64,000 nt of DNA from Streptomyces prunicolor NBRC 13075 (GCF_000367365.1 NZ_BARF01000002.1:124001-188000); one strand, 5' to 3'. Positions 34,696 to 45,571 are shown, counted from the stretch's first letter. The notes: generated by a model from the letters alone, not told the origin. Numbers and translations: made by a program.

Positions 34696-36384
34696 TCAGT
34701 GGGGTGCCTGCCACACCACCGTCGTACCGCCGCCGTCCGCGCCGATGCCCGGCCCGTACCAGCTGTCGCCGCCCAGGGATTCGGCCCGGCGCTTGAGGTT
34801 CTTCAGGCCGCTGCGCCGACCGCCCGCCGGGATGCCGACGCCGTCGTCCGCGACGGTGAGCCGTACGCCGGGCCGGCCGTCCGGCAGGGTCGCGGTCGCG
34901 TCGACGACGACCTCGATGCGCGCCGCCGCCGCGTGCCGGAACGCGTTGGAGAGGGCCTCGCGCAGGGCAGCGATGAGGTTCTTGCCGGTGAGGTCGCCGA
35001 CCGTCGTGTCGACCACGCCGACGAAACGGTGCCCGGGCTTGAAACCGAGCGGCACGGCCGCCATGTTGATCTCCCGCAGCACTCGCGTACGCAGCCCGGA
35101 GGGCGCCTCGGCGGGACCCTGCTGGAGCGCGAAGATCGCGGTGCGGATCTCCTGGATGGTGACGTCGAGTTCGTCGACGGCGTTGCCCACACCGCGCCGC
35201 ACCTCGGGGACGAGCGACCCGCGCTGGGCGCCCTCCAGCAGCATCCCGGTGGCGAACAGCCGCTGGATGACCAGGTCGTGCAGGTCACGGGCGATCCGGT
35301 CGCGGTCCTCGTACACCGCGAGCCGCTCCCGGTCGCGCTGCGCCTCGGCCATCATCAGCGCGAGCGCTGCCTGCGAGGCGAACTGGATCGCAAGCGTGCG
35401 CTCGTCCTCCCTGAACGGCCGCTCGCCCCGCGCGCGGGGTGTGACCAGGGCCCCCATGACCCGCCCGCCGCTCTGCAGGGGCAGCGCCATGATCGGCCCG
35501 TACGCGCGCGCGAGGGCGCTGAGCATCCGGGGATCGGTGGCCGCGTCCGCCACGAACACCGGGCGTCCGTCGAGGAGTTGCGCCACGATCTCGCTGTCCG
35601 GCGCGACGACCCTGCCGAGCTGGTCCGACGGCTGTTCCGAGGACACGGCGACGATCTCCATGCCGCCCTCGGCGGCAGGCAGCAGCACGATCCCGGCCGC
35701 CGAACCGGAGAGCCGGCGGGCCCGTTCCGCGACGACCTGCAGCGCGTCCTCGGCGTCCCCGCCGGACAACAGGGCGGTCGTGACGGCCACCGACCCGTCG
35801 ATCCACCGCTCGCGCTGCTTGGCGGCCTCGTACAACCGGGCGTTGCCGATGGCGATACCCGCCTCGGTCGCCAGCACCCGGACCATGTTGACGTCGTAGT
35901 CGTTAAAGGGGTCCCCGCCGCGTTTCTCGCCCAGATAGAGGTTCCCGAAGACCTCCCCCGAGACGCGGACGGGAACTCCGAGAAAGCCACGCATCCGCGG
36001 ATGGTGCTCGGGGAATCCACAGGACCGCGGGTCCTCGGTCACATCCGCCAGCCGCACCGGCTCCGACTCCCGGATGAGCGCGCCGAGCAGCCCCTTGTGC
36101 CCGTCGGGAAACCGCCCGATGCGGCGCGCGGTACCCGCGTCGACCCCGTGGAAGACGAAGTCGGCGAGCGCGTCGCCGTCCTCGTCCACGACACCGATCC
36201 CCGCGTAGCGGGCGTCCGTCAGCGTGGCCGCCGCCTCACAGATCCGCTCCAGCGTGGAGTGCAGTTCGAGCCCGCTCCCCACGGACCGCATCGCCTCCAG
36301 CAACTGCGGCACACGGACGGCCAGTTCGGCCGAGAGTCCCGGAGTGGGCGGCGGCGGGGGACCGGGACGCGCGGCGGCTGACAT
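34696..36384 (-). CDS. GAF-domain sensor histidine kinase (DevS/DosS-like)
   Basis: 562 residues, soluble. A Pro-rich start precedes two GAF domains (about 45-190 and 215-360), then a HisKA_3 dimerisation domain with DRDRIARDLHDLVIQRLF (phospho-acceptor His in RDLHD), and a HATPase_c domain (LREALSNAFRHAAAARIEV, VADDGVGIP). The first GAF contains FVFHGVDAGTARRIGRFPDG and a histidine-bearing loop like mycobacterial DevS, which binds haem to sense O2, NO or CO. No response regulator is adjacent. It lies next to the cyd cluster, in keeping with a redox role. In S. coelicolor the equivalent neighbour of cydCD is an orphan kinase of this type (recalled). Confidence 0.9.
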   Translation of the reverse strand: MSAAARPGPPPPPTPGLSAELAVRVPQLLEAMRSVGSGLELHSTLERICEAAATLTDARYAGIGVVDEDGDALADFVFHGVDAGTARRIGRFPDGHKGLLGALIRESEPVRLADVTEDPRSCGFPEHHPRMRGFLGVPVRVSGEVFGNLYLGEKRGGDPFNDYDVNMVRVLATEAGIAIGNARLYEAAKQRERWIDGSVAVTTALLSGGDAEDALQVVAERARRLSGSAAGIVLLPAAEGGMEIVAVSSEQPSDQLGRVVAPDSEIVAQLLDGRPVFVADAATDPRMLSALARAYGPIMALPLQSGGRVMGALVTPRARGERPFREDERTLAIQFASQAALALMMAEAQRDRERLAVYEDRDRIARDLHDLVIQRLFATGMLLEGAQRGSLVPEVRRGVGNAVDELDVTIQEIRTAIFALQQGPAEAPSGLRTRVLREINMAAVPLGFKPGHRFVGVVDTTVGDLTGKNLIAALREALSNAFRHAAAARIEVVVDATATLPDGRPGVRLTVADDGVGIPAGGRRSGLKNLKRRAESLGGDSWYGPGIGADGGGTTVVWQAPH

Positions 36385-36445
36385 ACACCGAGCCTAATTA
36401 GTCCCGTTTGTCACGGAAAGTCGAGAAGCTCGGCCGCCAGACTCC

Positions 36446-39400
36446 CTACCCGGCCGCCACCAACAACTCCGACTCCGCCTCCCGCTCCGCCATCCCCCGC
36501 AACGGCCCCTCCACCGAGGCCAGTTCGGCGTACGGCCCCCGCTGCACCACCCGTCCCTCGTCCAGCACGATCACCTCGTCCACGTCCTCCAGGCCCGCGA
36601 GCCGGTGCGTGATGAGCAGTGTCGTACGGCCTTCCGTGGCGGCCAGCAGATCGGCGGTGAGCGCGTCGGCGGTGGCCAGGTCCAGGTGTTCGGCGGGCTC
36701 GTCGAGCACGAGGACCGGGAAGTCGGCGAGCAGCGCGCGGGCGAGCGCCAGCCGCTGCCGCTGACCGCCGGAGAGCCGCGCCCCGTGCTCACCGACCAGC
36801 GTGTCCAGGCCCTCGGGCAGCCCGCCGGCCCAGTCGAGCAGCCGAGCCCGGCCCAACGCGGCCCGCAGTTCGTCCTCGGTCGCGTCCTTCTTCGCGAGGA
36901 GCAGGTTCTCCCGCACCGAACTGTCGAAGAGGTGCGCGTCCTGGGCACAGAGCCCGACGAGCCGTCGTACGTCGTCGCCGTCCAGGGCGTACGCGTCCAC
37001 ACCGGCCAGCGTGTACGAACCCGCGTCCGCGTCGAGGAAGCGCAGCAGCACCTGCGCCAGCGTCGTCTTGCCGGACCCGGAGGTGCCGACGACGGCGACC
37101 CGGCGGCCCTTCTCCAACGTCAGGTCGAGCCCGGTGAGCGCGTCCCGGTCCTGGCCGGAGTGCCGGGCCGCCAGTCCCTGTACGACGAGCGGGAAGGGTG
37201 TCGCGGGCGCCTGGCGGGGCCGCACCGGTTCCCGTACGGGCTCGGGGGCGTCCAGCACCTCGTACACGCGCTCGGCGCTCTTGCGGACCCGCTGCCGGTA
37301 CTGCACGGCGAGGGGCAGTCCGAGGACGGCCTCGAAGGCGGCGAGCGGGGTGAGGACGACGACGGCCGTCAGGACACCGCTGAGCCGTCCCGCTGCGACG
37401 GCCTGGGCGGCCACGAGGGCGGTGGCGGCGACGGTCAGGCCGGAGATCAGCGCGGTGAGGCCGTCGCCGAGCGCGGTGGCGGTGGCGGCGCGGGAGGCGA
37501 TCCGGGTGAGTGCGCTGTCGGCCCGCTTGGCCTCCGCCGTACGGGCGGGCAGCGCACCGGCCACCGTCAACTCGGCCGTTCCGGTGAGTAGTTCGGTCAC
37601 GCGGGTGGCGAGCACCCCACGGGCGGGGGCCAGCCGCCGTTCGGCACGGCGGGCCACGGCGCCGGTGACGAGGGGGACACCGACGCCGGCCGCGAGGAGA
37701 CCGACCGCGAGGGCGGCACCGGCCTCGGGCAGCAGCCAGGCGGTGAAGCCGACCGTCGCCGCGGAGACGGTGACCGCGACCCCGGCGGGCAGCAGCCAGC
37801 GCAACCAGTAGTCCTGGAGCGCGTCCACGTCGGCGACGAGCCGGGAGAGCAGGTCACCGCGCCGGGTGTCGCGCAGCCCGGCGGGCGCCAGCCGTTCAAG
37901 GCGCCGGTAGACGGCGACCCGGGTGTCGGCCAGCATCCGCAGCACCGCGTCGTGCGACACGAGCCGCTCCGCGTACCGGAACACGGCCCGCCCGATCCCG
38001 AAGGCCCGGGTCGCCGTCACCGCCACCATCAGATACAGCACGGGCGGCTGCTGCGAGGCCCGCGAGATCAGCCATCCCGAGGTGCCCATCAGCCCAACAG
38101 CACTGCCCAGCGCGAGACTTCCGAGCAGCAGCGCCAGGGCGAGGCGTCCGCGCCGGGCACCGGACATGGCACGGACCCGGGAGAGGACACCACCCGCGTG
38201 CGCCGCGAGCCTTGTCTCGGGTTCGTCGGGAGCCACGAAACTCACCGGCGTCTCCGACGAGGCCGGGCTCGGATCGGCGAGCGCAGGCGTGGCCTCCGCG
38301 TGCATCGCGGCCACGCCCTCCGTCACCCGCACCACCCGGTCGGCCACCGCCAGCAGGGCCGGCCGGTGCACCACGAGCAGCACAGTCCGCCCGACCGCCA
38401 ACCGCCGTACCGCTTCGACCACTTCGGCCTCGGTCGCTCCGTCCAGCGCGGCTGTCGGCTCGTCGAGGAGCAGCACCGGCCGGTCGGCGAGGAAAGCCCG
38501 GGCGAGCGCGAGCCGCTGCCGCTGCCCGGCGGACAGCCCGGCCCCGTCCTCGCCGAGCACGCTCCCGATGCCCTCGGGCAGCGCGTCCACGAAGTCCAGG
38601 GCGCCCGCATCGGCCAACGCCCGCCGTACTGCGGTGTCGTCGGCGTCGGGCCGGGCGAGCCGCACGTTCTCGGCGATCGTCCCGGCGTACAACTGCGGCC
38701 GTTGCGGTACCCAGGCGATCCGCGACCGCCACCGCTCCAGGTCGACGTCGGCGAGATCGACTCCCCCGACGCGCACCCGGCCCTCAGCGGGCCGGACGAA
38801 TCCCAACAGGGCGTTCAGCAGAGTGGACTTGCCCGAGCCGCTCGGTCCGACGAGGGCGACCGTCTCGCCGGGGTCCACGGCGAAGGAGACGTCCGACACG
38901 GCGTCTGCGGACCGCCCGGGATACCGGACCGTCACGCCCTCGAAGGCCAGGGCGTCGGAGGGGACTTCGGCGGTGCCTGTAGCCGGTACCGGTGTCTCCA
39001 GTACCGAGAAAATCTCTTCGGCCGCCGCGAGGCCCTCCGCCGCCGCGTGGTACTGCGCGCCCACCTGACGCAGCGGCAGGTACGCCTCGGGGGCCAGGAC
39101 GAGGACGACGAGACCGATGTAGAGGTCCATGTCGCCGTGGACGAGGCGCATGCCGATCGTCACGGCGACCAGGGCCACGGAGAGGGTGGCGAGCAGTTCC
39201 AGGGCGAAGGAGGAGACGAAGGCGATCCGCAGGGTCCGCATGGTCGCCTGGCGGTACTCGCCGGTGATGCGCCGGATCGAGTCCGCCTGTGCCTTGGCCC
39301 GGCCGAACACCTTCAGGGTCGGCAGTCCCGCGACCACGTCCAGGAAGTGCCCGGAGAGCCGCGACAGCAACTGCCACTGCCGGTCCATCCGGGACTGCGT

Positions 39401-39943
39401 GGCCCAGCCGATCATCACCATGAAGAGCGGGATGAGCGGCAGCGTGCCGACAATGATCGCCGCCGAGACCCAGTCCTCGGTGACGATCCGGGCCAGCACC
39501 GCCACCGGGACGACGATCGCGAGGCCCAACTGCGGGAGATAGCGCGAGAAGTAGTCGTCGAGGGCGTCGACACCCCGGGTGGCGAGGGCGACCAGCGAAC
39601 CCGTCCGCTGCCCGCTCAGCCAGCCAGGGCCCAACTCCACGGACCGCTCCAGCAGCCGTCGCCGTAGCTCCGACTTCACGGAGGCGCTGGCTCGGTGAGC
39701 GGCGAGTTCGGTGAGCCAGGAGACGAGGGCGCGGCCGACGGCGACCGACGCCAACAGCAGCAGGGGAGTGCCGAGTTCACCGACGGACATCCGGTGCTGG
39801 AAGGCACCGACCACTACCTCCGCGATGAGCATCGCCTGCGCGATGACCAGCAGCGCCCCGACGACACCCAGACCGACGACCGCCACCATGAACAGCCGGG
39901 TGGCACGGGCGTATCGGAGTAGCCGTGGGTCGATTGGTTTCAC
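36446..39943 (-). CDS. cydCD: fused CydD-CydC thiol/haem ABC exporter
   Basis: 1165 residues, two complete ABC half-transporters in one chain. N-terminal half (CydD): six helices, Walker A GPSGSGKST, signature GLSAGQRQRLALARAF, Walker B VLLLDEPTAALDG. C-terminal half (CydC): six helices, GTSGSGKTT, RLSGGQRQRLALARALL, VLVLDEPAEHLD. CydDC exports glutathione or cysteine-type thiols and is needed for cytochrome bd assembly; fusion is usual in streptomycetes. I favour the GTG at 39943 (VKPIDPRLLRYARAT). An earlier GTG at 39952 would read MFHVKP, but the AGAGGG ribosome-binding site would then abut the start. A perfect parS overlaps this start. Confidence 0.93.
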   Translation of the reverse strand: MKPIDPRLLRYARATRLFMVAVVGLGVVGALLVIAQAMLIAEVVVGAFQHRMSVGELGTPLLLLASVAVGRALVSWLTELAAHRASASVKSELRRRLLERSVELGPGWLSGQRTGSLVALATRGVDALDDYFSRYLPQLGLAIVVPVAVLARIVTEDWVSAAIIVGTLPLIPLFMVMIGWATQSRMDRQWQLLSRLSGHFLDVVAGLPTLKVFGRAKAQADSIRRITGEYRQATMRTLRIAFVSSFALELLATLSVALVAVTIGMRLVHGDMDLYIGLVVLVLAPEAYLPLRQVGAQYHAAAEGLAAAEEIFSVLETPVPATGTAEVPSDALAFEGVTVRYPGRSADAVSDVSFAVDPGETVALVGPSGSGKSTLLNALLGFVRPAEGRVRVGGVDLADVDLERWRSRIAWVPQRPQLYAGTIAENVRLARPDADDTAVRRALADAGALDFVDALPEGIGSVLGEDGAGLSAGQRQRLALARAFLADRPVLLLDEPTAALDGATEAEVVEAVRRLAVGRTVLLVVHRPALLAVADRVVRVTEGVAAMHAEATPALADPSPASSETPVSFVAPDEPETRLAAHAGGVLSRVRAMSGARRGRLALALLLGSLALGSAVGLMGTSGWLISRASQQPPVLYLMVAVTATRAFGIGRAVFRYAERLVSHDAVLRMLADTRVAVYRRLERLAPAGLRDTRRGDLLSRLVADVDALQDYWLRWLLPAGVAVTVSAATVGFTAWLLPEAGAALAVGLLAAGVGVPLVTGAVARRAERRLAPARGVLATRVTELLTGTAELTVAGALPARTAEAKRADSALTRIASRAATATALGDGLTALISGLTVAATALVAAQAVAAGRLSGVLTAVVVLTPLAAFEAVLGLPLAVQYRQRVRKSAERVYEVLDAPEPVREPVRPRQAPATPFPLVVQGLAARHSGQDRDALTGLDLTLEKGRRVAVVGTSGSGKTTLAQVLLRFLDADAGSYTLAGVDAYALDGDDVRRLVGLCAQDAHLFDSSVRENLLLAKKDATEDELRAALGRARLLDWAGGLPEGLDTLVGEHGARLSGGQRQRLALARALLADFPVLVLDEPAEHLDLATADALTADLLAATEGRTTLLITHRLAGLEDVDEVIVLDEGRVVQRGPYAELASVEGPLRGMAEREAESELLVAAG

Positions 39944-39950
39944 GTGAAAC
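39937..39950. other. parS (ParB-binding site), perfect, at cydCD start
   Basis: GTTTCACGTGAAAC overlapping the first codons and the translation start region of cydCD. If read from GTG 39952, it encodes FHVK. Confidence 0.92.
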
Positions 39951-39994
39951 ACACCCTCTTCTCGGGAGGTCCCGACTTCTCAACGGGGCCCAAG

Positions 39995-40022
39995 GGGGCA
40001 TGTTTCACGTGAAACATGCCCC
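39995..40022. other. parS within a 28-bp perfect palindrome, between cydB and cydCD
   Basis: The core GTTTCACGTGAAAC (40002-40015) is extended by symmetric flanks to GGGGCAT on one side and ATGCCCC on the other. Besides ParB binding, the RNA form is a GC-capped hairpin just after the cydB stop, suited to limiting transcription into cydCD. Confidence 0.88.
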
Positions 40023-40044
40023 AAGTCGGACTCGGCGCTCAGAC

Positions 40045-41049
<1,005 letters not shown>

Positions 41050-41070
41050 GACAGTTGCAGCTCCCTCGGC

Positions 41071-42579
41071 CTAGTACGAGAAGGCCATCGGCTTGTCGGC
41101 GTCCTGGGAGTCGCCGCCGATCTTCGTGGGCGGGTTGAGGTCGGCCTCGGTGAGTTCGGGCGGGCCGGCCTTGACGTACTTCGCGAGCAGCTTGACCTCG
41201 ATGACGGCGAGGACGGCGTAGAGCGAGGTGAAGACGATCATCGAGGTGAGGACCTCGCCCTGGGAGACGCTGGGGGAGACGGCGTCGCGGGTCTGGAAGA
41301 GGCCGTAGACGACCCAGGGCTGGCGGCCCATCTCGGTGAAGATCCAGCCCCAGGAGTTGGCGATGAGGGGGAAGCCGAGGGTCCAGATGGACACCAGCCA
41401 GTAGAGCTTGGTGAGTTTCGGGCCGAGGGTCTTGTTCTTGAAGAGGACGACGTTCGGCACTTCGTCGTCACCGACCCGCAGGTGCGGGGCCAGCATGAAC
41501 TTCTTGCGGGTCAGCCAGAGTCCGGCCAGGCCGATGGCGAAGGACGCCATCCCGAAGCCGATCATCCAGCGGAACGCCCAGAAGGTGACGGGGATGATGG
41601 GCCGGTAGTCGCCGGGACCGTACTTGGCCTGCTCGGCCTTGTTGGTGTCGTTGATGCCGGGGACGTACGAGCTGAAGTCGTCGTCGGCGAGGAAGGACAG
41701 TATCCCGGGGATGGACAGCTCGACGCTGTTGTGGCCCTTGCTGACGTCGCCGTAGGCGAAGATCGAGAACGGCGCCGAGTCCTGGCCGTCCCACAGCGCC
41801 TCGGCGGCGGCCATCTTCATGGGCTGCTGCTTGAACATGACCTTGCCGAGGGTGTCACCGCTGACCGCGGTGAGCAGGCCGGCGATGGCGACGGTGACCA
41901 GGCCCAGCCGCAGCGAGCTCTTCATCACCGCGATGTGCTTCTTGCGGAACAGGTGGAAGGCCGCGATGCCGACCATGAACGCGCCGCCGGTCAGGAAGGA
42001 CGCGGAGAGCGTGTGGAAGGCCTGCGCGAGGGCGGTGTTCTGGGTCAGCACGTGCCAGAAGTCGGTGAGTTCGGCACGGCCCTTCGCCTTGTTGATCCGG
42101 TAGCCGACGGGGTGCTGCATCCACGAGTTGGCCGCGAGGATGAAGTACGCCGACAGGATCGTGCCGATCGAGACCATCCAGATGCAGGCCAGGTGGATCC
42201 GCTTGGGCAGCTTGTCCCAGCCGAAGATCCACAGCCCGATGAAGGTGGACTCGAAGAAGAACGCGATCAGCGCCTCGAAGGCGAGCGGGGCACCGAAGAT
42301 GTCACCGACGAACCGCGAGTAGGCGGACCAGTTCATGCCGAACTGGAACTCCTGCACGATGCCCGTGACGACACCCATGGCGATGTTGATCAGGAAGAGC
42401 TTGCCCCAGAACTTGGTGGCCCTGAGGTACTTCTCCTTCTCCGTGCGCACCCACGCGGTCTGCAAGCCGGCCGTGAGAGCGGCGAGCGAGATCGTCAGGG
42501 GGACGAACAGGAAGTGGTAGACGGTGGTGATGCCGAACTGCCATCGCGCCAGTGTCTCCGGCGCCAGAGCCAATTCCAC
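41071..42579 (-). CDS. cydA: cytochrome bd ubiquinol oxidase subunit I
   Basis: 502 residues. The N-terminus (ALAPETLARWQFGITTVYHF) carries the conserved His ligand in the YHF segment; other conserved CydA blocks are GRQPWVVYGLFQT and TGIVQEFQFGMNWSAYSRFV. The Q-loop region is of the short type, as usual in actinobacteria. Binds haem b558, b595 and d, reduces O2 to water with quinol at high affinity. Start GTG 42579 is placed by AAGGAG 10 nt upstream; the longer frame lacks family sequence. First gene of the operon, downstream of a Rex site. Confidence 0.97.
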   Translation of the reverse strand: MELALAPETLARWQFGITTVYHFLFVPLTISLAALTAGLQTAWVRTEKEKYLRATKFWGKLFLINIAMGVVTGIVQEFQFGMNWSAYSRFVGDIFGAPLAFEALIAFFFESTFIGLWIFGWDKLPKRIHLACIWMVSIGTILSAYFILAANSWMQHPVGYRINKAKGRAELTDFWHVLTQNTALAQAFHTLSASFLTGGAFMVGIAAFHLFRKKHIAVMKSSLRLGLVTVAIAGLLTAVSGDTLGKVMFKQQPMKMAAAEALWDGQDSAPFSIFAYGDVSKGHNSVELSIPGILSFLADDDFSSYVPGINDTNKAEQAKYGPGDYRPIIPVTFWAFRWMIGFGMASFAIGLAGLWLTRKKFMLAPHLRVGDDEVPNVVLFKNKTLGPKLTKLYWLVSIWTLGFPLIANSWGWIFTEMGRQPWVVYGLFQTRDAVSPSVSQGEVLTSMIVFTSLYAVLAVIEVKLLAKYVKAGPPELTEADLNPPTKIGGDSQDADKPMAFSY

Positions 42580-42662
42580 GTCGTCAGTCTCCTTACGTCG
42601 CCGTGGTACAGCGGCAGTTTGCCCCTTTTGTCGCACACATCATGGGACGAACCGGGACACGC

Positions 42663-42686
42663 TTGTGAACGCGTTCACATTCACAA
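42663..42686 (-). promoter_or_regulatory. Rex operator upstream of cydA
   Basis: TTGTGAACGCGTTCACAT (42663-42680) matches the established Rex operator TTGTGAANNNNTTCACAA in 17 of 18 positions, and a third half-site TTCACAA follows at 42680-42686. On the minus strand a CATAAT hexamer (complement of ATTATG, 42690-42695) sits just upstream and is a good -10, so bound Rex would cover the start point. Rex releases when NADH/NAD+ is high, in low oxygen. Confidence 0.93.
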
Positions 42687-42749
42687 GCTATTATGACGTA
42701 CGGATTTTCGGCAGCGGAAGGGGGGTACCGTCCGGAAGCCCATTACGGA

Positions 42750-42775
42750 GGGGGGTCCCCCTGAGGCAACCCCCC
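42750..42775 (-). terminator. GC hairpin downstream of hisC
   Basis: GGGGGGT and ACCCCCC form a 7-bp stem with a 12-nt loop, about 110 bp beyond the hisC stop and upstream of the cyd promoter. Suits a hisC terminator, though the T-tract is missing. Confidence 0.45.
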
Positions 42776-42883
42776 TGACGTCACTCGTTACGAACCCTCA
42801 CGTCGGCGGGAGTGACGAACCACACCGCCGGCGAACGCCGGAGCAGCTTCATGGCGAACGCCGGAGCAGCTCCGCGGCGACGG

Positions 42884-43963
42884 CTAGAGCTCCTTGCGGA
42901 ACCCCTCCGCCACCTTCAGGAAGATGTCGTTGCCCTCGGTCTCCCCGATCGTGATCCGCACGCCCTCGCCCGCGAACGGCCGCACCACCACGCCCGCCTG
43001 GTCGCAGGCCGCCGCGAAGTCGAGCGTGCGCTCCCCCAGCCGTAGCCACACGAAGTTGGCCTGGGTCTCCGGGACCGTCCAGCCCTGGGCGCGCAGCGTG
43101 TCGGCCACGCGGGTACGCTCGCCGACCAACGAGCCGACGCGGCCCAGCAATTCGTCCTCGGCGCGCAGCGAGGCGATCGCCGCGTCCTGCGCGAGCTGGC
43201 TCACACCGAAGGGCACCGCCGTCTTACGCAGCGCCGCCGCCACCGGCTCGTGGGCGATCGCGAAACCGACCCGCAGCCCGGCGAGGCCGTACGCCTTGGA
43301 GAAGGTCCGCAGGACGCAGACGTTCGGCCGGTCGCGGTAGAGCTGGACGCCGTCCGGCACGTCCATGTCACGGATGAACTCGCGGTAGGCCTCGTCCAGG
43401 ACGACGAGCACATCGCCGGGCACCCGGTCCAGGAAGCGCTCCAGCTCGGCCCGGCGGACGACCGTGCCCGTGGGGTTGTTGGGGTTGCAGACGAAGATCA
43501 GCCGGGTCCGGTCGGTGATGGCGTCGGCCATCGCGTCCAGGTCATGCACGTCGCCCGGGGTCAGCGGCACCTGCACCGGCGTGGCACCGCTGATCCGCGT
43601 GATGATCGGGTACGCCTCGAAGGAGCGCCAGGCGTACATGACCTCGTCGCCGGGGCCGGCGGTCGCCTGGATCAACTGCTGGGCGACGCCGACCGAGCCG
43701 GTGCCGGTGGCCAGGTGGGAGACGGGGACGCCGAACCGTTCCGCCAGCTCGTTCATCAGGCCGGTGCACGCCATGTCGGGGTACCGGTTGAAGTTCAGGG
43801 CCGCCGCGGTGACGCTCTCCATCACGCCGGGGAGCGGGGGATACGGGTTCTCGTTGGAGGACAGCTTGTAGGCCACCGGACCGTCCGCCGAGGCAGGCTT
43901 GCCCGGCTTGTAGGTGGGGATACCCTCCAGCTCGGCGCGCAGCTTCGGGCTCGTCTCGCTCAC
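42884..43963 (-). CDS. hisC: histidinol-phosphate aminotransferase
   Basis: 359 residues, fold-type I aminotransferase. Family segments: [18 protein letters not shown] (substrate-binding N-terminal arm), [15 protein letters not shown] [22 protein letters not shown], and [15 protein letters not shown] with the PLP-binding Lys. Catalyses transamination of imidazole-acetol phosphate; some members also act on aromatic amino acids. It stands outside the his operon and is thus probably a second copy (hisC2). Start GTG 43963 has a textbook Shine-Dalgarno AAGGAGG; a longer frame to 43996 is not needed. Confidence 0.93.
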   Translation of the reverse strand: MSETSPKLRAELEGIPTYKPGKPASADGPVAYKLSSNENPYPPLPGVMESVTAAALNFNRYPDMACTGLMNELAERFGVPVSHLATGTGSVGVAQQLIQATAGPGDEVMYAWRSFEAYPIITRISGATPVQVPLTPGDVHDLDAMADAITDRTRLIFVCNPNNPTGTVVRRAELERFLDRVPGDVLVVLDEAYREFIRDMDVPDGVQLYRDRPNVCVLRTFSKAYGLAGLRVGFAIAHEPVAAALRKTAVPFGVSQLAQDAAIASLRAEDELLGRVGSLVGERTRVADTLRAQGWTVPETQANFVWLRLGERTLDFAAACDQAGVVVRPFAGEGVRITIGETEGNDIFLKVAEGFRKEL

Positions 43964-44458
43964 CGCAGTCCTCCTTGTGACCACCACCGGCACCACCGGC
44001 TATCAATACTGCTCACCTTATGAGGATTCGGGGGCGGGGCGTACAGATCCCGTGCGCCTGAACAACCTCGGGTGTCCGCGTGAGCAGCTTCCGGCGTCCG
44101 CGTGAGCAGTCGCCCGGTGTCTGTCGGGAGTCCGTCGGGATCGCCCCACGCGTCACATCCGCATCAGGGGCAACACCGTACGAAGGCGCACGAACCGGGG
44201 GCGCGCTGTACATATATCTATGCGCTGGTAGCTCGCGCCGTGGCGCGCATCCCTCGTACAGGTGAGTTGAGACCTCTTCGAAACATGGGGGGCTTGGCAG
44301 GCCCATGCGCGCCGACAAGTCACGTAATGCCATTGCATCGTTTAACTGACTTTGTTTCTAAGGTAGTTGACCCCTTCTGACCTTGCAGAAACGTGCCTGT
44401 CAACGCGTGCATATGCGTCCGCACTACCCCACCGCATGAGCCCTACTATCGGCTCGCC
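43964..44458. other. 495-bp divergent intergenic region
   Basis: Between hisC and the LacI regulator. Holds a 15-bp direct repeat (TGTCCGCGTGAGCAG and GCGTCCGCGTGAGCAG at about 44071-44109), and AT-rich patches (TACATATATCTATG near 44211 and TTTAACTGACTTTG near 44341). No gene is convincing; short frames on both strands lack codon bias. The LacI promoter is probably near TACTAT at about 44444. Confidence 0.4.
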
Positions 44459-45571
44459 ATGACAGCAGCAGGGAAGCACCAGGTGAGCCGCGCGGAAACC
44501 TCTCGTCGAGGAAGCCGGCCGGGCCGGGCGGGAATCAGAGACGTGGCCGCCGCGGCCGGAGTCTCCATCACGACCGTCTCCGACGCCCTCAACGGCAAGG
44601 GCCGGCTCCCGGACGCCACCCGACGCCATGTCCGCGAAGTCGCCGACCGGCTGGGCTATCGGCCCTCAGCGGCGGCTCGCACACTCCGTACCGGCAAGTC
44701 GGGCCTCATCGGCCTGACCGTGACGACGTACGGGGATGAACCTTTCACCTTCACCGAGTTCGCGTACTTCGCCGAGATGGCGCGCGCCGCCACCTCGGCC
44801 GCGCTCGCCCGCGGCTACGCCCTCGTGATCCTCCCGGCGACCTCGCGCCACGACGTGTGGTCGAACGTCGCCCTGGACGGCACGGTCGTCATCGACCCGT
44901 CCGACCAGGACCCGGTGGTCAGCGAGCTGGTCCGGCAGGGTTTACCGGTCGTCTCCGACGGCCGCCCGGCCGGCTCGCTCCCGGTGACCGCCTGGGTCGA
45001 CAACGATCACGAGGCCGCGGTCCTGGGCATCCTGGACCACCTGGCCGACGCCGGCGCCCGCCGGATCGGCCTGCTCACGGGCACGAGCACGGACACGTAC
45101 ACGCATCTCTCGACGACCGCATACCTGCGTTGGTGTGAGCGGGTGGGCCAGGATCCGGTGTACGAGTCGTATCCGGCGCACGATCCGTGCGCGGGGGCCG
45201 TCGCCGCCGATCGGTTGCTCGCCCGGCCCGACCGGCCGGACGCGGTCTACGGCCTGTTCGATCCCAACGGCACGGATCTGTTGGCGGCGGCCCGTCGTTA
45301 CGGGATGCGGGTGCCGGAGGATCTGCTGCTCGTGTGCTGCAGCGAGTCCACGGTGTACGCGAACACCGAGCCGCCGGTCACGACGCTGTCGCTGAAGCCG
45401 CGGCGGATCGGTACGGCGGTGGTGCAGCTCCTCATCGACGCGATCGAGGGGGTTGAATCCGACCTGCCGATCGAGCAGGTGATACCGACGGAGCTGATCG
45501 TGCGGACGTCGTCCCAGCGGCGTCCGCCTCGGACGACGGTGAGTCCGCCTCGGTCGCCTGAGGGGAAGTAG
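44459..45571 (+). CDS. LacI family transcriptional regulator
   Basis: 370 residues. The LacI helix-turn-helix is RDVAAAAGVSITTVSDALNG with hinge region RLGYRPSAAARTLRTGKS; the effector domain follows with GLTVTTYGDEPFTFTE and the C-terminal PEDLLLVCCSESTVYANTEP and PPVTTLSLKPRRIGTAVVQL. No sugar operon is beside it, so the regulated genes are elsewhere. In S. coelicolor the equivalent neighbour of hisC carries the name rstP (recalled), which I do not transfer. The ATG at 44459 fits the family; no strong Shine-Dalgarno. Confidence 0.9.
   Translation: MTAAGKHQVSRAETSRRGSRPGRAGIRDVAAAAGVSITTVSDALNGKGRLPDATRRHVREVADRLGYRPSAAARTLRTGKSGLIGLTVTTYGDEPFTFTEFAYFAEMARAATSAALARGYALVILPATSRHDVWSNVALDGTVVIDPSDQDPVVSELVRQGLPVVSDGRPAGSLPVTAWVDNDHEAAVLGILDHLADAGARRIGLLTGTSTDTYTHLSTTAYLRWCERVGQDPVYESYPAHDPCAGAVAADRLLARPDRPDAVYGLFDPNGTDLLAAARRYGMRVPEDLLLVCCSESTVYANTEPPVTTLSLKPRRIGTAVVQLLIDAIEGVESDLPIEQVIPTELIVRTSSQRRPPRTTVSPPRSPEGK

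Noticed and set aside
42830..42871. 19-bp direct repeat GGCGAACGCCGGAGCAGCT after hisC
   Set aside because: Real duplication, 4 bp apart, but short, with no further copies and no evident role.
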